Positions 54,701 to 62,540 are shown, counted from the stretch's first letter. The stretch is DNA of 64,000 nucleotides from DAISWL01 sp036826375 (GCA_036826375.1 DAISWL010000002.1:1-64000), one strand, 5' to 3'. Translations and numbers: made by a program. The notes: generated from the letters alone by a model not told the origin.

Positions 54701-55466
54701 CATCGGTTACTTTAGAAAGAGTTTGAACGCATAAAAGAATTTCATGGGCTTCAGCATCCTCACTGTTGAGATAGTGGCTATCAGATGTAAGCACCAAAGG
54801 GATGTCAACATCTTTACTAAGCTTAATCAACTGCTTATTAAGCTTAATCTGCTCATCCCACGCTTTATGATGATTGGGATGACCATGATCTTGAACTTCT
54901 AAATAATATCTATCGCCAAAAACTGATTTATACCACAAAGCTACATCTTTGGCTTTTTTGTATTGATCTTGGCGCAGCAGATCTCCAACCTCGCCACCGA
55001 TACAGCCTGAAAGAATTATTAGGCCTTCATTATACTTTTGTAATAAATCGTGATCTATCCTGGGTTTGTAATAATAACCATCAATGTTGGCGATAGAGCT
55101 CAGGCGCATTAAGTTTAAGTAGCCAGTATTGTTCATCGCCAGAATAATTAAGTGGTAACGGCCTCTATCCAATTGAGGATCTTTATCGGTATGTTTACGA
55201 TTGGCCACGTAAGCTTCCATCCCGATAATAGGTTTGATGCCAGCCTCTTTGGCTTTTTTGTAAAATTCTATTGAACCACTCAGAGTTCCATGATCAGTAA
55301 CAGCTACAGCGCTCATTCCCCTAAGCTTAACCTTTTCAACCACTTGCGGAACTTTCTGTAAGCCATCTAATAAACTATGGTGAGTATGCACATGAAGATG
55401 CACAAAATCACTAGGCTTAAGGCTCAAATCTGGAGCATTTTTAGTTTTATTTTTTGCCTCACTCAT
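51756..55466 (-). CDS. dnaE: DNA polymerase III alpha subunit
   Basis: 1236 residues. The PHP domain starts FVHLHVHTHHSLLDGLQKV (about 22-40) with metal-binding His residues intact. The polymerase palm has GPGRGSAAGSIIAYSL and PDIDIDIQD (catalytic Asp residues, about 436-444). Fingers, helix-hairpin-helix (IKNVGHGIAEEIV) and an OB fold (AKVVGIVAGARIITTKNGSKMAFVKIED) follow. It is the replicative polymerase, with proofreading supplied by PHP or another subunit. A ~90-residue charged insert (about 1110-1160) is low complexity. It is monocistronic. Confidence 0.97.
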   Translation of the reverse strand: MSEAKNKTKNAPDLSLKPSDFVHLHVHTHHSLLDGLQKVPQVVEKVKLRGMSAVAVTDHGTLSGSIEFYKKAKEAGIKPIIGMEAYVANRKHTDKDPQLDRGRYHLIILAMNNTGYLNLMRLSSIANIDGYYYKPRIDHDLLQKYNEGLIILSGCIGGEVGDLLRQDQYKKAKDVALWYKSVFGDRYYLEVQDHGHPNHHKAWDEQIKLNKQLIKLSKDVDIPLVLTSDSHYLNSEDAEAHEILLCVQTLSKVTDEKRFSLQDFDLSLAEPEDIFERWQSELPEALANTKKIAERCDVSIELGGILIPEFPVPEGETERSMLVRLTYQGLVKRYSGLSISEQEVEALTPDQAKLKLSEDIVKRAEYELSVIDSMGFNGYFLIIWDFIAWGKNQGIIFGPGRGSAAGSIIAYSLNITEIDPLKFDLLFERFLNPDRISMPDIDIDIQDSRRDEVIQYCVRKYGKERVANIATFGTMAARAAVRDVARALDVPYAEADKLAKMIPPPIQGRHIPLSKSIVEDVDFSNEYKNNQQSKKIIDLAIKLEGTIRSHGMHAAGVVIAPDDLVKFAPLEISPKGSVATQYPMGPIEELGLLKMDFLGLANLTIINNAMRIIKKVYGENIDLSKLKDDDSEAFGLLQRGETTGVFQLESAGMRRYLKELKPTVLDDIVAMVALYRPGPMQFIDDFIARKHGKKEITYDHPGFKNSLEQTYGVMIYQEQFMQISKDMCGFTGGQADTLRKAVGKKKRDLMDKIQPEFVDGMVKVSGVKPKFAEDFWENKLVPFADYCFNKAHAACYGLIAYWTAYLKAHYPDAFMAALMTSNYDDNERLAGDISDCRSINIEVAPPDINESFSEFAIVPGEDKIRFGLMAIKNVGHGIAEEIVKVRTEDGSFESLNDFIERTAHLKNLNKKVWEALIKSGAFDHFAPREDILHNLDTILALCSRINKESNSSQSLLFGGDANSTTPTDLSLTKAPVEANQKEKLRWERELLGIYLSSHPLDSVLAHISSIATPIYQITKDMDGKEAKVVGIVAGARIITTKNGSKMAFVKIEDKIKQMEAIIFPKTYEAFSNLIVQDAIVMIKGKISTKDREGNGLEEVKIMADEIKHINEDWLKSQPVKLDNKPHANVQSDEDSKSEPKNKDAKPEMSEESKEESKTAKITKYYLKLKASDEQVLREIHRLVLANPPKQTKSQVILVFGEKPDQTAILLPQRVEADDSLSKALSLVVGEVNIVIK

Positions 55467-55567
55467 TAATACTTAGTATAAATGATCGAGATGATGCTGT
55501 CATCTTGATATTCTACTTTAACAGTTAAGAAAATAATACTTATATTAAAACTGCCTCAAAACTTAAA

Positions 55568-56308
55568 TTATCCTACTTGCCCGTATCTAATTATATTATC
55601 CGGAAAAGTTCTTACGGATATCTGATCTATTAAAATATTTTCTGGTTGATTAATAACTTCGATCACAATTTCAGCAACATCATTTTTGTTCATCATCCAA
55701 GGAGCCTTACCGTAATCATGCCCGGCTCTGTTAAACAAATCTGTATCCATTCCTCCGGGATGTACCAGGCTAACCTTAATATTGTCATCAACCACTTCTG
55801 GTTGCAGAGTTTTAGCAAAGCCCGTTAAGCCGAATTTACTTGCGGAATAGAAGCTGTTCCCCGGATTGAAATCTAGGCCGGCGACAGAATTTATAAAAAC
55901 TATGTGTCCTTTTTTATTTAACTTAAGCTTAGGCAAAATTGCAGAAACTAGTTGCATATGCCCAGTGAGGTTTGTTCTGATGACATCTTCTATTTTTTTA
56001 AAATCTTCTTGTTCGGTATCGCCTTCAAGCCATATTCCAGCATTAGAAATTAATACTATATCTTGATCGTTAAGTTTAATAATCTCAGACGAAAACTGTT
56101 CTATAGATTCGTTATCAGTTAAATCTAGTTGGCGTATTTCAACCTTTGCGCCGAGTTGATCTCTGAGGCTTTGGAGTTTAGTTAAATCACGACCAGTTAA
56201 TATCAGTTTGCTGGCACGATCATTAAGCTTAACGGCCATGGCTTCACCGAGCCCGCTAGTTGCCCCAATAATTATCACTGTTTTGTTTTTTAGAAAATCT
56301 TGTTGCAT
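55568..56308 (-). CDS. Short-chain dehydrogenase/reductase
   Basis: 246 residues. NAD(P) motif IIGATSGLGEAMA (about 12-24), SNAGIW (about 86-91), and catalytic YSASK (about 153-157) with Ser in FINSVAGLD. Only 24-28% similarity by eye to the SDR at 28,397, so it is not a recent duplicate. The substrate is unknown. It starts with AGGGAGG upstream and lies 11 bases after the pheS stop, so it may be co-transcribed with pheS. Confidence 0.88.
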   Translation of the reverse strand: MQQDFLKNKTVIIIGATSGLGEAMAVKLNDRASKLILTGRDLTKLQSLRDQLGAKVEIRQLDLTDNESIEQFSSEIIKLNDQDIVLISNAGIWLEGDTEQEDFKKIEDVIRTNLTGHMQLVSAILPKLKLNKKGHIVFINSVAGLDFNPGNSFYSASKFGLTGFAKTLQPEVVDDNIKVSLVHPGGMDTDLFNRAGHDYGKAPWMMNKNDVAEIVIEVINQPENILIDQISVRTFPDNIIRYGQVG

Positions 56309-56319
56309 GTTGCCTCCCT

Positions 56320-57342
56320 TTAAAACTGCCTTAAAAACTTAAGTTTAGCGCTGAAGAAGTGGCGGATATCTTCAATGCCGTACTTCATCATAATTAGGCG
56401 TTCGATGCCACATCCGAAGGCGAAGCCTTGGTAGGTTTTAGAATCTATCCCTGCCATCTCTAGAACATTCGGATGGATCATCCCACAACCGAGAAGTTCA
56501 ATCCAGCCAGATTGCGAACAAACGCTGCAGCCTTTTTTATCACAAAAGGGGCAACTGAGCGCAAACTCAAAGCTGGGTTCGGTGAACGGGAAGTAGAACG
56601 GGTTAACCCTAGTTTCAACCTCTTTTCCGTAATAACTGCTGAGAAAAGTTTTTAGGGTAGCAATTAAGTTTCCAACATTGATGTTTTTATCTACATAAAT
56701 TCCTTCAATTTGGTGGAAGGTGTGTTCGTGGCGGGCATCTAAATCCTCATTCCTAAAAACTCTATCCGGGACAACTGCGGCGATCGGTCGGCCTTCTTCT
56801 AAATCATTTTTTCTTAAACTTAAGATGCGGCTCTGCATGGTGCTGGTATGCGCCGGAGCAATCAGACCCTCTTCGGTAATAAAAGTGTCGTAATCATCAC
56901 GAGCGGGGTGATCTTCGGGAAAATTAAGGCTAGTGAACATGTGCCATCCGTCATCTATTTGACGTGATTCAAATGCTTCAAAACCCATTCCATAAAAGAT
57001 GTTGATCAGCTTATCAATTTCTTGATTGATTGGGTGGATGGATCCTCCCGTTGCCGGGAATAGCTCTGGAGCCTTGGCATTAACTCCGAAAGGCGCGCTA
57101 ACATCAAAAGGCTTTTCCAAATTCTTCTGATCGGTTGGAGATTCAGCGATTAGCTCCTCAAGTTCTAACTTAAGCTTATTCACTTCGGCGCCAAAAGATG
57201 CTCGCTCTTCGGCCGCAAGCTTAGGTATCTGCGCGTAGAGCGCTTTCATCTCATTAGATTTCAAAATCGAAGCCTTCTCGGAGGTAGGCAAAGAATTAAG
57301 TTTAGCAATTAAGCTTTCTTTAGTTTGGTTTACTAAATCCAT
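56320..57342 (-). CDS. pheS: Phenylalanyl-tRNA synthetase alpha subunit
   Basis: 340 residues. The N-terminal coiled coil (about 1-80) is followed by class II motifs: HPINQEIDKLINIFYGMGFE, motif 2 FRNEDLDARHEHTFHQIEGIYV (about 196-217) and motif 3 GCGIERLIMMKYGI (about 314-327). A Cys-rich insert (CPFCDKKGCSVCSQSGW) is an understood variant of the family. It charges tRNA-Phe with the beta subunit. pheT is not adjacent; the next gene is an alpha/beta hydrolase 20 bases upstream. Confidence 0.95.
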   Translation of the reverse strand: MDLVNQTKESLIAKLNSLPTSEKASILKSNEMKALYAQIPKLAAEERASFGAEVNKLKLELEELIAESPTDQKNLEKPFDVSAPFGVNAKAPELFPATGGSIHPINQEIDKLINIFYGMGFEAFESRQIDDGWHMFTSLNFPEDHPARDDYDTFITEEGLIAPAHTSTMQSRILSLRKNDLEEGRPIAAVVPDRVFRNEDLDARHEHTFHQIEGIYVDKNINVGNLIATLKTFLSSYYGKEVETRVNPFYFPFTEPSFEFALSCPFCDKKGCSVCSQSGWIELLGCGMIHPNVLEMAGIDSKTYQGFAFGCGIERLIMMKYGIEDIRHFFSAKLKFLRQF

Positions 57343-57362
57343 ACATTTATATTATAAGCGAT

Positions 57363-58094
57363 TTAGCTAAAAAATTCTTCGATTTTTTTAGTGTATAAGT
57401 TCAGAGCTAAAACCTGGGCTTGATGCCCCGGAAGGTTAGTATATTCAAATTGAACATCGGCACCAGTTAAATCTGTTAAGCCAAACCATTCCTGGGTATG
57501 TTTTTTTTGAATTAACTTATCGTTATTGCTATTAACAATTTTTAAAGATTTCCCACTAAGCTTAATATTTGGCAAAGTTTTAGCCTCCAAATTTGACCAC
57601 GTTTCTACGGCGTTCTCAACTTGTTGCTTGGTGAAATCTTTTATTTTCATTAGTTTTTGAAAGTCAGTATCCTCATAAACGTGAGTTATTAGGCCTCCCG
57701 TTGCGCTGAAAAAGTACTTATCTACATATTCAAAATTTGGGATGTTGAAATATGAAAAGTAACTGCCTAAACTGGTTCCTACTACGAAATTTTTATTCTT
57801 CAGCCTGCCAAACTTGGCTTTAATATAGCTTATTAAGCCTTTTGGTTTTATCTGATTAAGCTTAATGTATTGCCCAACTTGTTTGATTCCTTCTTCAAGA
57901 TTTTCCGGAGCACCGTAACTCAAGCATTCATCTTTTGGCTGGATGTAATGAACTCTGTATTCTTGAGAAAGTTTTTTGAGTATCGGCTTAAAAAACATTT
58001 CTTTGCCAGTAAATGGGCCAACAAAAAAGATGTTCCCCCGCGCGTGGTTATTAGCAGGCTCAATTACTTTTACTGTGTATAATTTTTGATCCAT
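57363..58094 (-). CDS. Alpha/beta-hydrolase-like protein
   Basis: 243 residues. The nucleophile elbow GTSLGS (Ser about 109) is preceded by a hydrophobic strand (KNFVVG), with a possible Asp in NSNNDKLI (about 194) and a His in LPGHQAQVLAL (about 225), the order of an alpha/beta hydrolase. N-terminal strand GNIFFVGPFTGKEMFF would form the oxyanion region. No secretion signal. The substrate is unknown. It precedes pheS in the same direction by 20 bases. Confidence 0.7.
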   Translation of the reverse strand: MDQKLYTVKVIEPANNHARGNIFFVGPFTGKEMFFKPILKKLSQEYRVHYIQPKDECLSYGAPENLEEGIKQVGQYIKLNQIKPKGLISYIKAKFGRLKNKNFVVGTSLGSYFSYFNIPNFEYVDKYFFSATGGLITHVYEDTDFQKLMKIKDFTKQQVENAVETWSNLEAKTLPNIKLSGKSLKIVNSNNDKLIQKKHTQEWFGLTDLTGADVQFEYTNLPGHQAQVLALNLYTKKIEEFFS

Positions 58095-58124
58095 TAGCAG
58101 TATCTAGTTTAACACGAAAAGAAA

Positions 58125-58289
58125 TTAAGCCGAACTTAAATGCCACCACTCACAATCTTTACAAAAATAAACCTTAAGTTTAACACCGTGCCGATGCTCG
58201 GCATAAACTTTGGCGCCCTCGGCCTCAACCCGATTTTTAAACTTAAGCTTATCATCACACTTCTTAGGTTTATCGGTTTCTGGTTCCAT
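58125..58289 (-). CDS. Small Cys2-His zinc-ribbon-like protein
   Basis: 54 residues from ATG 58289. The pattern CDDKLKFKNRVEAEGAKVYA followed by LKVYFCKDCEWWHLSS resembles a widespread family of small proteins with C...F.s..eA...Y.C..C..WHL, function unknown, possibly zinc-binding. A longer frame adds six residues (MYIVYS) that fall in an AT-rich promoter-like repeat (TATATAGTA), so the shorter start is preferred. It is divergent from yajQ. Confidence 0.65.
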   Translation of the reverse strand: MEPETDKPKKCDDKLKFKNRVEAEGAKVYAEHRHGVKLKVYFCKDCEWWHLSSA

Positions 58290-58326
58290 ACTATATACAA
58301 TATACAAAATACTATATACTATTGAT

Positions 58327-58821
58327 ATGCCTAATTTTAGTTTCGATTGCGTAAGCGATTACGATAAAAGTGAAATAATTAATGTTTTCGATCAAGCCAA
58401 AAGGGAGATTGCATCTCGTTACGATTTTAAAGGCTCTAGCGCCAATATTGAATGGCTGGGTGATAAGGATGGAATTAAAATCACTGGCGATAACAACTTT
58501 CATATAGATTCAATTTTAGATATTTTAAGGAAGAAGCTAGCTGTTAGAGGGCAATCTCAAAAAATTTTAGATTGCAGCCAAGATGAAATAACTAGCAATA
58601 TGAAAGTTACAAAAGATGTTAAGTTTAAGAAGGGCATTTCTAGTGAAGAGGCTAAAAAACTCAGCAAGTTAATTCGTGATAATATGCCTAAACTTAAACC
58701 CCAAATTCAAGGAGATGAACTCCGTGTAACTGGAGCCAAAAAAGATGAACTCCAAGCTGCAATAGAGTTGCTGAAATCTCAGGAATTAGATTACGACTTA
58801 CAGTTTATTAATTTTCGATAA
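58327..58821 (+). CDS. yajQ: YajQ-family nucleotide-binding protein
   Basis: 164 residues from ATG 58327: MPNFSFDCVSDYDKSEIINV, FDQAKREIASRYDFKGSSANIEW and the second half LRDNM-like ...VRGQSQKILDCSQDEI, GDELRVTGAKKDELQAAIELLK, then DYDLQFINFR, all typical of YajQ (DUF520). Two ferredoxin-like halves bind nucleotides, including cyclic-di-GMP in some species. The upstream frame extends 39 codons into non-coding AT repeats and is rejected. Confidence 0.93.
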   Translation: MPNFSFDCVSDYDKSEIINVFDQAKREIASRYDFKGSSANIEWLGDKDGIKITGDNNFHIDSILDILRKKLAVRGQSQKILDCSQDEITSNMKVTKDVKFKKGISSEEAKKLSKLIRDNMPKLKPQIQGDELRVTGAKKDELQAAIELLKSQELDYDLQFINFR

Positions 58822-58861
58822 GCTTAAGGTTTTAAACTGAAATCTCCGTTATAATGTAATT

Positions 58862-60904
58862 ATGTTAAGTCTAGGTTCCGATATTACCGAAGTAAGTGGC
58901 GTTGGAGCGGGCATCCAGCTTAAGCTTAATCGTTTAGGCATATTTAAAGTTAGGGATCTAATCAACCATTTGCCTTTTCGTTTTGAAGATTACAGTAAGC
59001 TAACAAAAATCGGGGAGCTGGGATCTGGCCAACAAACTATAAAAGCGAAAATTAAAACTGTTTCTGCTCGTCGTGCTAAAACTAGAGGTACCCACATCAC
59101 AGAAGTTGTTGTTGAAGATGCCACCGGATCGGTTAAAATAGTTTGGTTCAACCAGCCTTGGCGCGTAAAAAGTTTAAAATCTGGGCCAGAATATTTTTTT
59201 AGTGGTGATTTCGGGTTCCACTACAGTTATCCATCGATGATGAATCCTAGCGTTGAGTTGGTCAGTGATTTCAATACTAATACTGCTAGAATCTTACCGA
59301 TATACCGACAAACCAAGGGTTTAAATTCAAAAATGATCAGAAAATTTCATGGCGAGATTAAGCATCTTTATGCTGAAATTGAAGACGATTTGCCCCTAGA
59401 AGTGATTAAGCTTAATAACTTATTAAACTTAAGCCAAGCTATTGAAAAATTGCACTGGCCACAAAGTTCTGAAGATATTAAAATCGCCGAGCTAAGATTC
59501 AGTTTTGAAGAGTTGTTCGAGTTGATGATGGCATCTTATTTAAATAAACAAGAAAATTTGAAGCTAAAAGCGCCTAAACTTAAGTTTGATTTAGAGCTCA
59601 CTAAAAAGATGCTCGCCGAGCTACCTTTTGAATTAACAGATGATCAGAAAAAAGCTAGTTGGGCGGTGATGCAAAATCAGCAACAAACTGAACCGATGAA
59701 CCGCCTAGTTCAAGGTGATGTAGGTAGCGGTAAAACTATCGTGGCGCTACTTTCCGCACTACAATGTTTGAATAGTGGCTATCAGTGCGCGGTGATTGCC
59801 CCAACCGAAATTTTAGCATCTCAGCATTTTAAGTTTTTTGAATCGGAGCTAGAAAAATTTAAATTTAAAGCCTTAAGCTTAACATCTTCAACCCAAAAAG
59901 CTGAGCGTGAACAAATATCTAAAATTATTGAATCAGACCAGCCGGTTTGTATAGTGGGAACTCATGCTCTGATCCAGAAAAATGTTAAGTTTAGCAAATT
60001 AGGTTTAATTGTTATTGATGAGCAACATCGATTTGGAGTTCGCCAACGTCAAGCTATGCAAAAAAATCATCAAGCGGATTTCTCCCCGCACGTACTAAGC
60101 TTAAGTGCTACACCGATTCCGAGAAGTATGATGTTAACCGTTTACGGGGAACTAGATGTTTCTATAATCGAACAAATGCCACTAGGGCGAAAACCAGTTA
60201 AAACCGAGATTTTACCATCTAGTGGCAGAATTGAACTTTATAAAAAATTGGAGCCTGAAATCAAAGCTGGCAATCAAATGTTTGTTATTTGCCCTAGAAT
60301 TGAAGCGGATGATGAAGCCGACGATGAACCGAGGAGCGTTGAAACGCAGATGGAAAATCTACAGAAGAGTAGTTTAGCTAAATTCAGAATTGAAGCCGTT
60401 CACGGTAAAATGAAACCGGCAGAAAAAGAGGAAATCATCCTTAAGTTTAGTCGCGGAGAAATAGACATTCTAGTAGCCACTACGGTGGTTGAAGTTGGAG
60501 TCGACATCTCAAATGCAAACTTGATGATTATTGAATCTGCTGAAAATTTTGGGTTAGCTCAGCTACATCAACTAAGAGGTCGCATTGGGCGAAATCAAGA
60601 TCAAGCCTACTGCTACGGTATATCCTCCACCGATGGCGCAATGCCAACTCGACTCCGCTATTTCGCTAGAGAAAACAGTGGATTCAAACTTGCAGAATAC
60701 GATCTTAAACTTAGAGGCCCGGGCAGGATGTTCAGCGAAATGCAAAGTGGCAATTTCAGCTTTAAGTTTACTGACCCATCTGATTTGAAAACTATCAATA
60801 AGGTCAGAGATTCTATCAAACTAATAGAATCTGAAAAAATTAAACTTAATCAAAAACTGCTGGCTAAGATTAATGATTTACGTCGAGTGAGCATCTTGAA
60901 TTAA
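58862..60904 (+). CDS. recG: ATP-dependent DNA helicase RecG
   Basis: 680 residues. The wedge OB domain (LINHLPFRFEDYSKLTKIGEL, about 34-54) precedes helicase domains with Walker A QGDVGSGKT (about 284-292), DEQH in VIDEQHRFGVRQRQ (about 385-398), SATPIPR motif III, and TTVVEVGVD and QLRGRIGR (motif VI). It remodels stalled forks and recombination intermediates. TATAAT (58850-58855) lies exactly 6 bases before the ATG with no Shine-Dalgarno, so a leaderless message is likely. Confidence 0.96.
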   Translation: MLSLGSDITEVSGVGAGIQLKLNRLGIFKVRDLINHLPFRFEDYSKLTKIGELGSGQQTIKAKIKTVSARRAKTRGTHITEVVVEDATGSVKIVWFNQPWRVKSLKSGPEYFFSGDFGFHYSYPSMMNPSVELVSDFNTNTARILPIYRQTKGLNSKMIRKFHGEIKHLYAEIEDDLPLEVIKLNNLLNLSQAIEKLHWPQSSEDIKIAELRFSFEELFELMMASYLNKQENLKLKAPKLKFDLELTKKMLAELPFELTDDQKKASWAVMQNQQQTEPMNRLVQGDVGSGKTIVALLSALQCLNSGYQCAVIAPTEILASQHFKFFESELEKFKFKALSLTSSTQKAEREQISKIIESDQPVCIVGTHALIQKNVKFSKLGLIVIDEQHRFGVRQRQAMQKNHQADFSPHVLSLSATPIPRSMMLTVYGELDVSIIEQMPLGRKPVKTEILPSSGRIELYKKLEPEIKAGNQMFVICPRIEADDEADDEPRSVETQMENLQKSSLAKFRIEAVHGKMKPAEKEEIILKFSRGEIDILVATTVVEVGVDISNANLMIIESAENFGLAQLHQLRGRIGRNQDQAYCYGISSTDGAMPTRLRYFARENSGFKLAEYDLKLRGPGRMFSEMQSGNFSFKFTDPSDLKTINKVRDSIKLIESEKIKLNQKLLAKINDLRRVSILN

Positions 60905-60930
60905 AATATTGTATAATGATTAACAGGTGT

Positions 60931-61020
60931 GCGGTGGTGGCGGAATTGGTAGACGCGCTAGCTTGAGGGGCTAGTGTCCGATTTTAGGACGTGGAGGTTC
61001 AAGTCCTCTTCACCGCACCA
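60931..61020 (+). tRNA. tRNA-Leu (GAG)
   Basis: Acceptor GCGGTGG/TCACCGC, discriminator A and encoded CCA (61018-61020). The anticodon stem CTAGC/GCTAG with loop TTGAGGG gives GAG. A long variable arm (TGTCCGATTTTAGGACG) marks a class II tRNA. TATAAT at 60912-60917 is its likely -10. Confidence 0.96.
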
Positions 61021-61033
61021 AAAGAACTTAGAT

Positions 61034-61552
61034 ATGTTTACGATGATAACTAAGCACCATAATTACGACACTGGCTATATTAGCCTTGTGAATTTAGAGT
61101 TGGGGGATCTCCCAAAGACAATTAAGTTTAAAGGTAATAATTTGTTATTAAAGAATGAGTTTCATATTTCGATAATGGCTATAAAAAATCTAGCTCCAAT
61201 GCTAAATTCTAATAACTTAGAGCTTGCTAGCGAACAACTCAAACAAGATTTTATTAACTTTGCAGCATCTCATGATTTAATAAACTTCAGACCTACTGGT
61301 CATTTTAGAATCGTAACCCGTGATGACCGAATCTCAATTATCGCTATGGTGCAATTACGAAATATTGATAAGTTATACAGCTATCTAAGAGCAAAATACG
61401 ATGTAGATTTTCCTACCCAGCCTACCCACATAACTATGTATACTCTTCAGCCTGAAGCTGGAATAGGGATTTTATCTGAGGAAGAGCTTGAAAGAGACAG
61501 TATCAATGCGGATATACCGGAACTTAATGGGCTAAGGATTGTGAGTAGTTAA
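61034..61552 (+). CDS. 2H phosphoesterase-like protein
   Basis: 172 residues from ATG 61034. Two short His motifs are visible, FHISIMAI (about 48-55) and THITMYTL (about 144-151), spaced as in the 2H (LigT-like) superfamily, which opens or makes cyclic phosphates or transfers on RNA or nucleotides. The earlier frame start lies inside tRNA-Leu and is rejected. The CYTH gene begins 1 base after the stop, so they form an operon. Confidence 0.65.
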   Translation: MFTMITKHHNYDTGYISLVNLELGDLPKTIKFKGNNLLLKNEFHISIMAIKNLAPMLNSNNLELASEQLKQDFINFAASHDLINFRPTGHFRIVTRDDRISIIAMVQLRNIDKLYSYLRAKYDVDFPTQPTHITMYTLQPEAGIGILSEEELERDSINADIPELNGLRIVSS

Positions 61553-61553
61553 T

Positions 61554-62171
61554 ATGGCTAAAGAAATTGAAGTAAAATTTTTAAATATTGATCACGAAGA
61601 GATGCGTGCTAAGCTTAAGGCACTGGGCGCTAAGCTTAAATCTCCAAAAACACTTTATAAAAGAATTAATCTAGATTTTAAAGATAATTCACTCCATAAA
61701 CTGGGTAGCTGGGTTAGGTTGAGAGATGAGGGAGATAAAATCACCCTTACACATAAAATTCACAGTAAAGATCAAAAAGATCAATTAAAAATTGAAGAAT
61801 TTGAAATCACCGTTAATAGCTTCGATCATGCAGTTAGTTTTTTGGAATCTATCAATATGAAAGTTAAAACCTACCAAGAAAATTACAGAGAAAACTGGAG
61901 CCTAAAAACCCAATCTGGTTTGGTAGAAGTGGCGCTAGATCAATGGCCTCACGTTAGGCCTCATATTGAAATAGAGTTGGAATCTGGGGATGAAAAATCT
62001 CTGGAAGAAGCCTGCCAAATGTTAAACTTAAATTTCACTCAAGCCATTAATGATGACATCTGCCCGGTATACATGGCTGAGTATGACATATCTGAAAGAT
62101 CTCAACTGTACGATTTAGAAGGTGGCTTCAGGTTCAATTCGCCGATTAAGCTTAACAGGAAATTAACCTAA
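61554..62171 (+). CDS. CYTH-domain protein (adenylate cyclase class IV / triphosphatase)
   Basis: 205 residues. The signature EIEVKFL (ExExK, residues 4-8) opens the triphosphate tunnel, with RLRDEGDKITLTHK, EEFEITV, YRENW and VEVALDQWP HVRPHIEIELE supplying further charged tunnel residues. The family hydrolyses triphosphates such as thiamine triphosphate or polyphosphate, or makes cAMP. Co-transcribed with the 2H phosphoesterase, so a shared nucleotide substrate is possible. No activity can be assigned. Confidence 0.85.
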   Translation: MAKEIEVKFLNIDHEEMRAKLKALGAKLKSPKTLYKRINLDFKDNSLHKLGSWVRLRDEGDKITLTHKIHSKDQKDQLKIEEFEITVNSFDHAVSFLESINMKVKTYQENYRENWSLKTQSGLVEVALDQWPHVRPHIEIELESGDEKSLEEACQMLNLNFTQAINDDICPVYMAEYDISERSQLYDLEGGFRFNSPIKLNRKLT

Positions 62172-62343
62172 ATGACGACAAAAGCTCAAAATATTTATCG
62201 CTCAGATGATACAATTCATAATTATCGAAGTTACTACAAAAAGGCTAAGCCATCTGAAAATTACGGGAAACAGCTTCTCTTATGATTTTTGGGATATGAA
62301 AAAAGTTCAAAAGCATTTGGTATTGGAAGTTAGAAATTGCTTA
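62172..62343 (+). pseudogene. Decayed short gene after CYTH
   Basis: ATG 62172 directly follows the CYTH stop and opens 37 codons (MTTKAQNIYRSDDTIHNYRS...GKQLLL) to TGA 62283-62285. In another frame the sequence goes on (FWDMKKVQKHLVLEVRNCL) to TAG 62341-62343. The two parts read like one protein split by a frameshift. A true 37-residue peptide is the alternative. Confidence 0.35.
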
Positions 62344-62361
62344 TAGTTCTCTTAATAATGC

Positions 62362-62505
62362 TATAATCAAAAAGTCTAAACAAGCAGCTAAAACTAGCAT
62401 AAAGAGCCCTTTTAGGGCACTCACTAAGGTTTTAGTTCTTTAACTAGGGCTGTTTGTTTAGACGCAAATAAGTGGGTGTCCTTTTTAGTTACAGATACCT
62501 ACTAA
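62362..62505 (+). ncRNA. Structured RNA or leader with two hairpins, unknown family
   Basis: TATAAT (62362-62367) is followed by a 90-nt hairpin: GTCTAAACAAGCAGC (62374-62388) pairs with GCTGTTTGTTTAGAC (62449-62463) with one mismatch; inside, CTAAAAC/GTTTTAG and GCCC/GGGC extend the rod around a bulge. A second hairpin pairs AGTGGGTGTC (about 62470) with GATACCTACT (about 62504) using two G-U pairs. GGAGG and the ATG at 62,541 follow. It is either a free small RNA or a 5' leader controlling the next gene. A rod with a bulge recalls 6S RNA but is too short. Confidence 0.55.
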
Positions 62506-62540
62506 ACACTAAACAATTAAACAAATGGAGGTATCTATTT

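Larger units (their letters stand above)
528..62155. repeat. Highly iterated 8-mer family TAAGCTTA / TAAACTTA / TAAGTTTA
   Basis: Hand counting gives about 140 exact copies in the window, against about 8 expected at 40% GC. TAAACTTA and TAAGTTTA are the two strands of one motif, and TAAGCTTA is its fully palindromic form; a flanking T or C and A or G are common, often giving CTTAAGCTTAAG. Copies occur in genes (read as KL, SL, NLS and the like) and in spacers. Rough counts: 1-17.4 kb 30, 17.4-26.45 kb 0, 26.45-40.7 kb 61, 40.7-51.2 kb 9, 51.2-62.2 kb 41, 62.2-64 kb 0. Confidence 0.9.

Noticed and set aside
58210..58326. 39-codon N-terminal extension of YajQ
   Set aside because: It overlaps the divergent small gene and an AT-rich promoter region; YajQ begins at MPNFSFD.
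62374..62463. 6S RNA
   Set aside because: The rod with internal bulge is suggestive, but at 90 nt it is half the usual length and lies directly before a coding gene.
62472..62540. Upstream ATG for the DUF4190 protein
   Set aside because: The region is a hairpin leader, while the ATG at 62,541 has a GGAGG and starts the family pattern.
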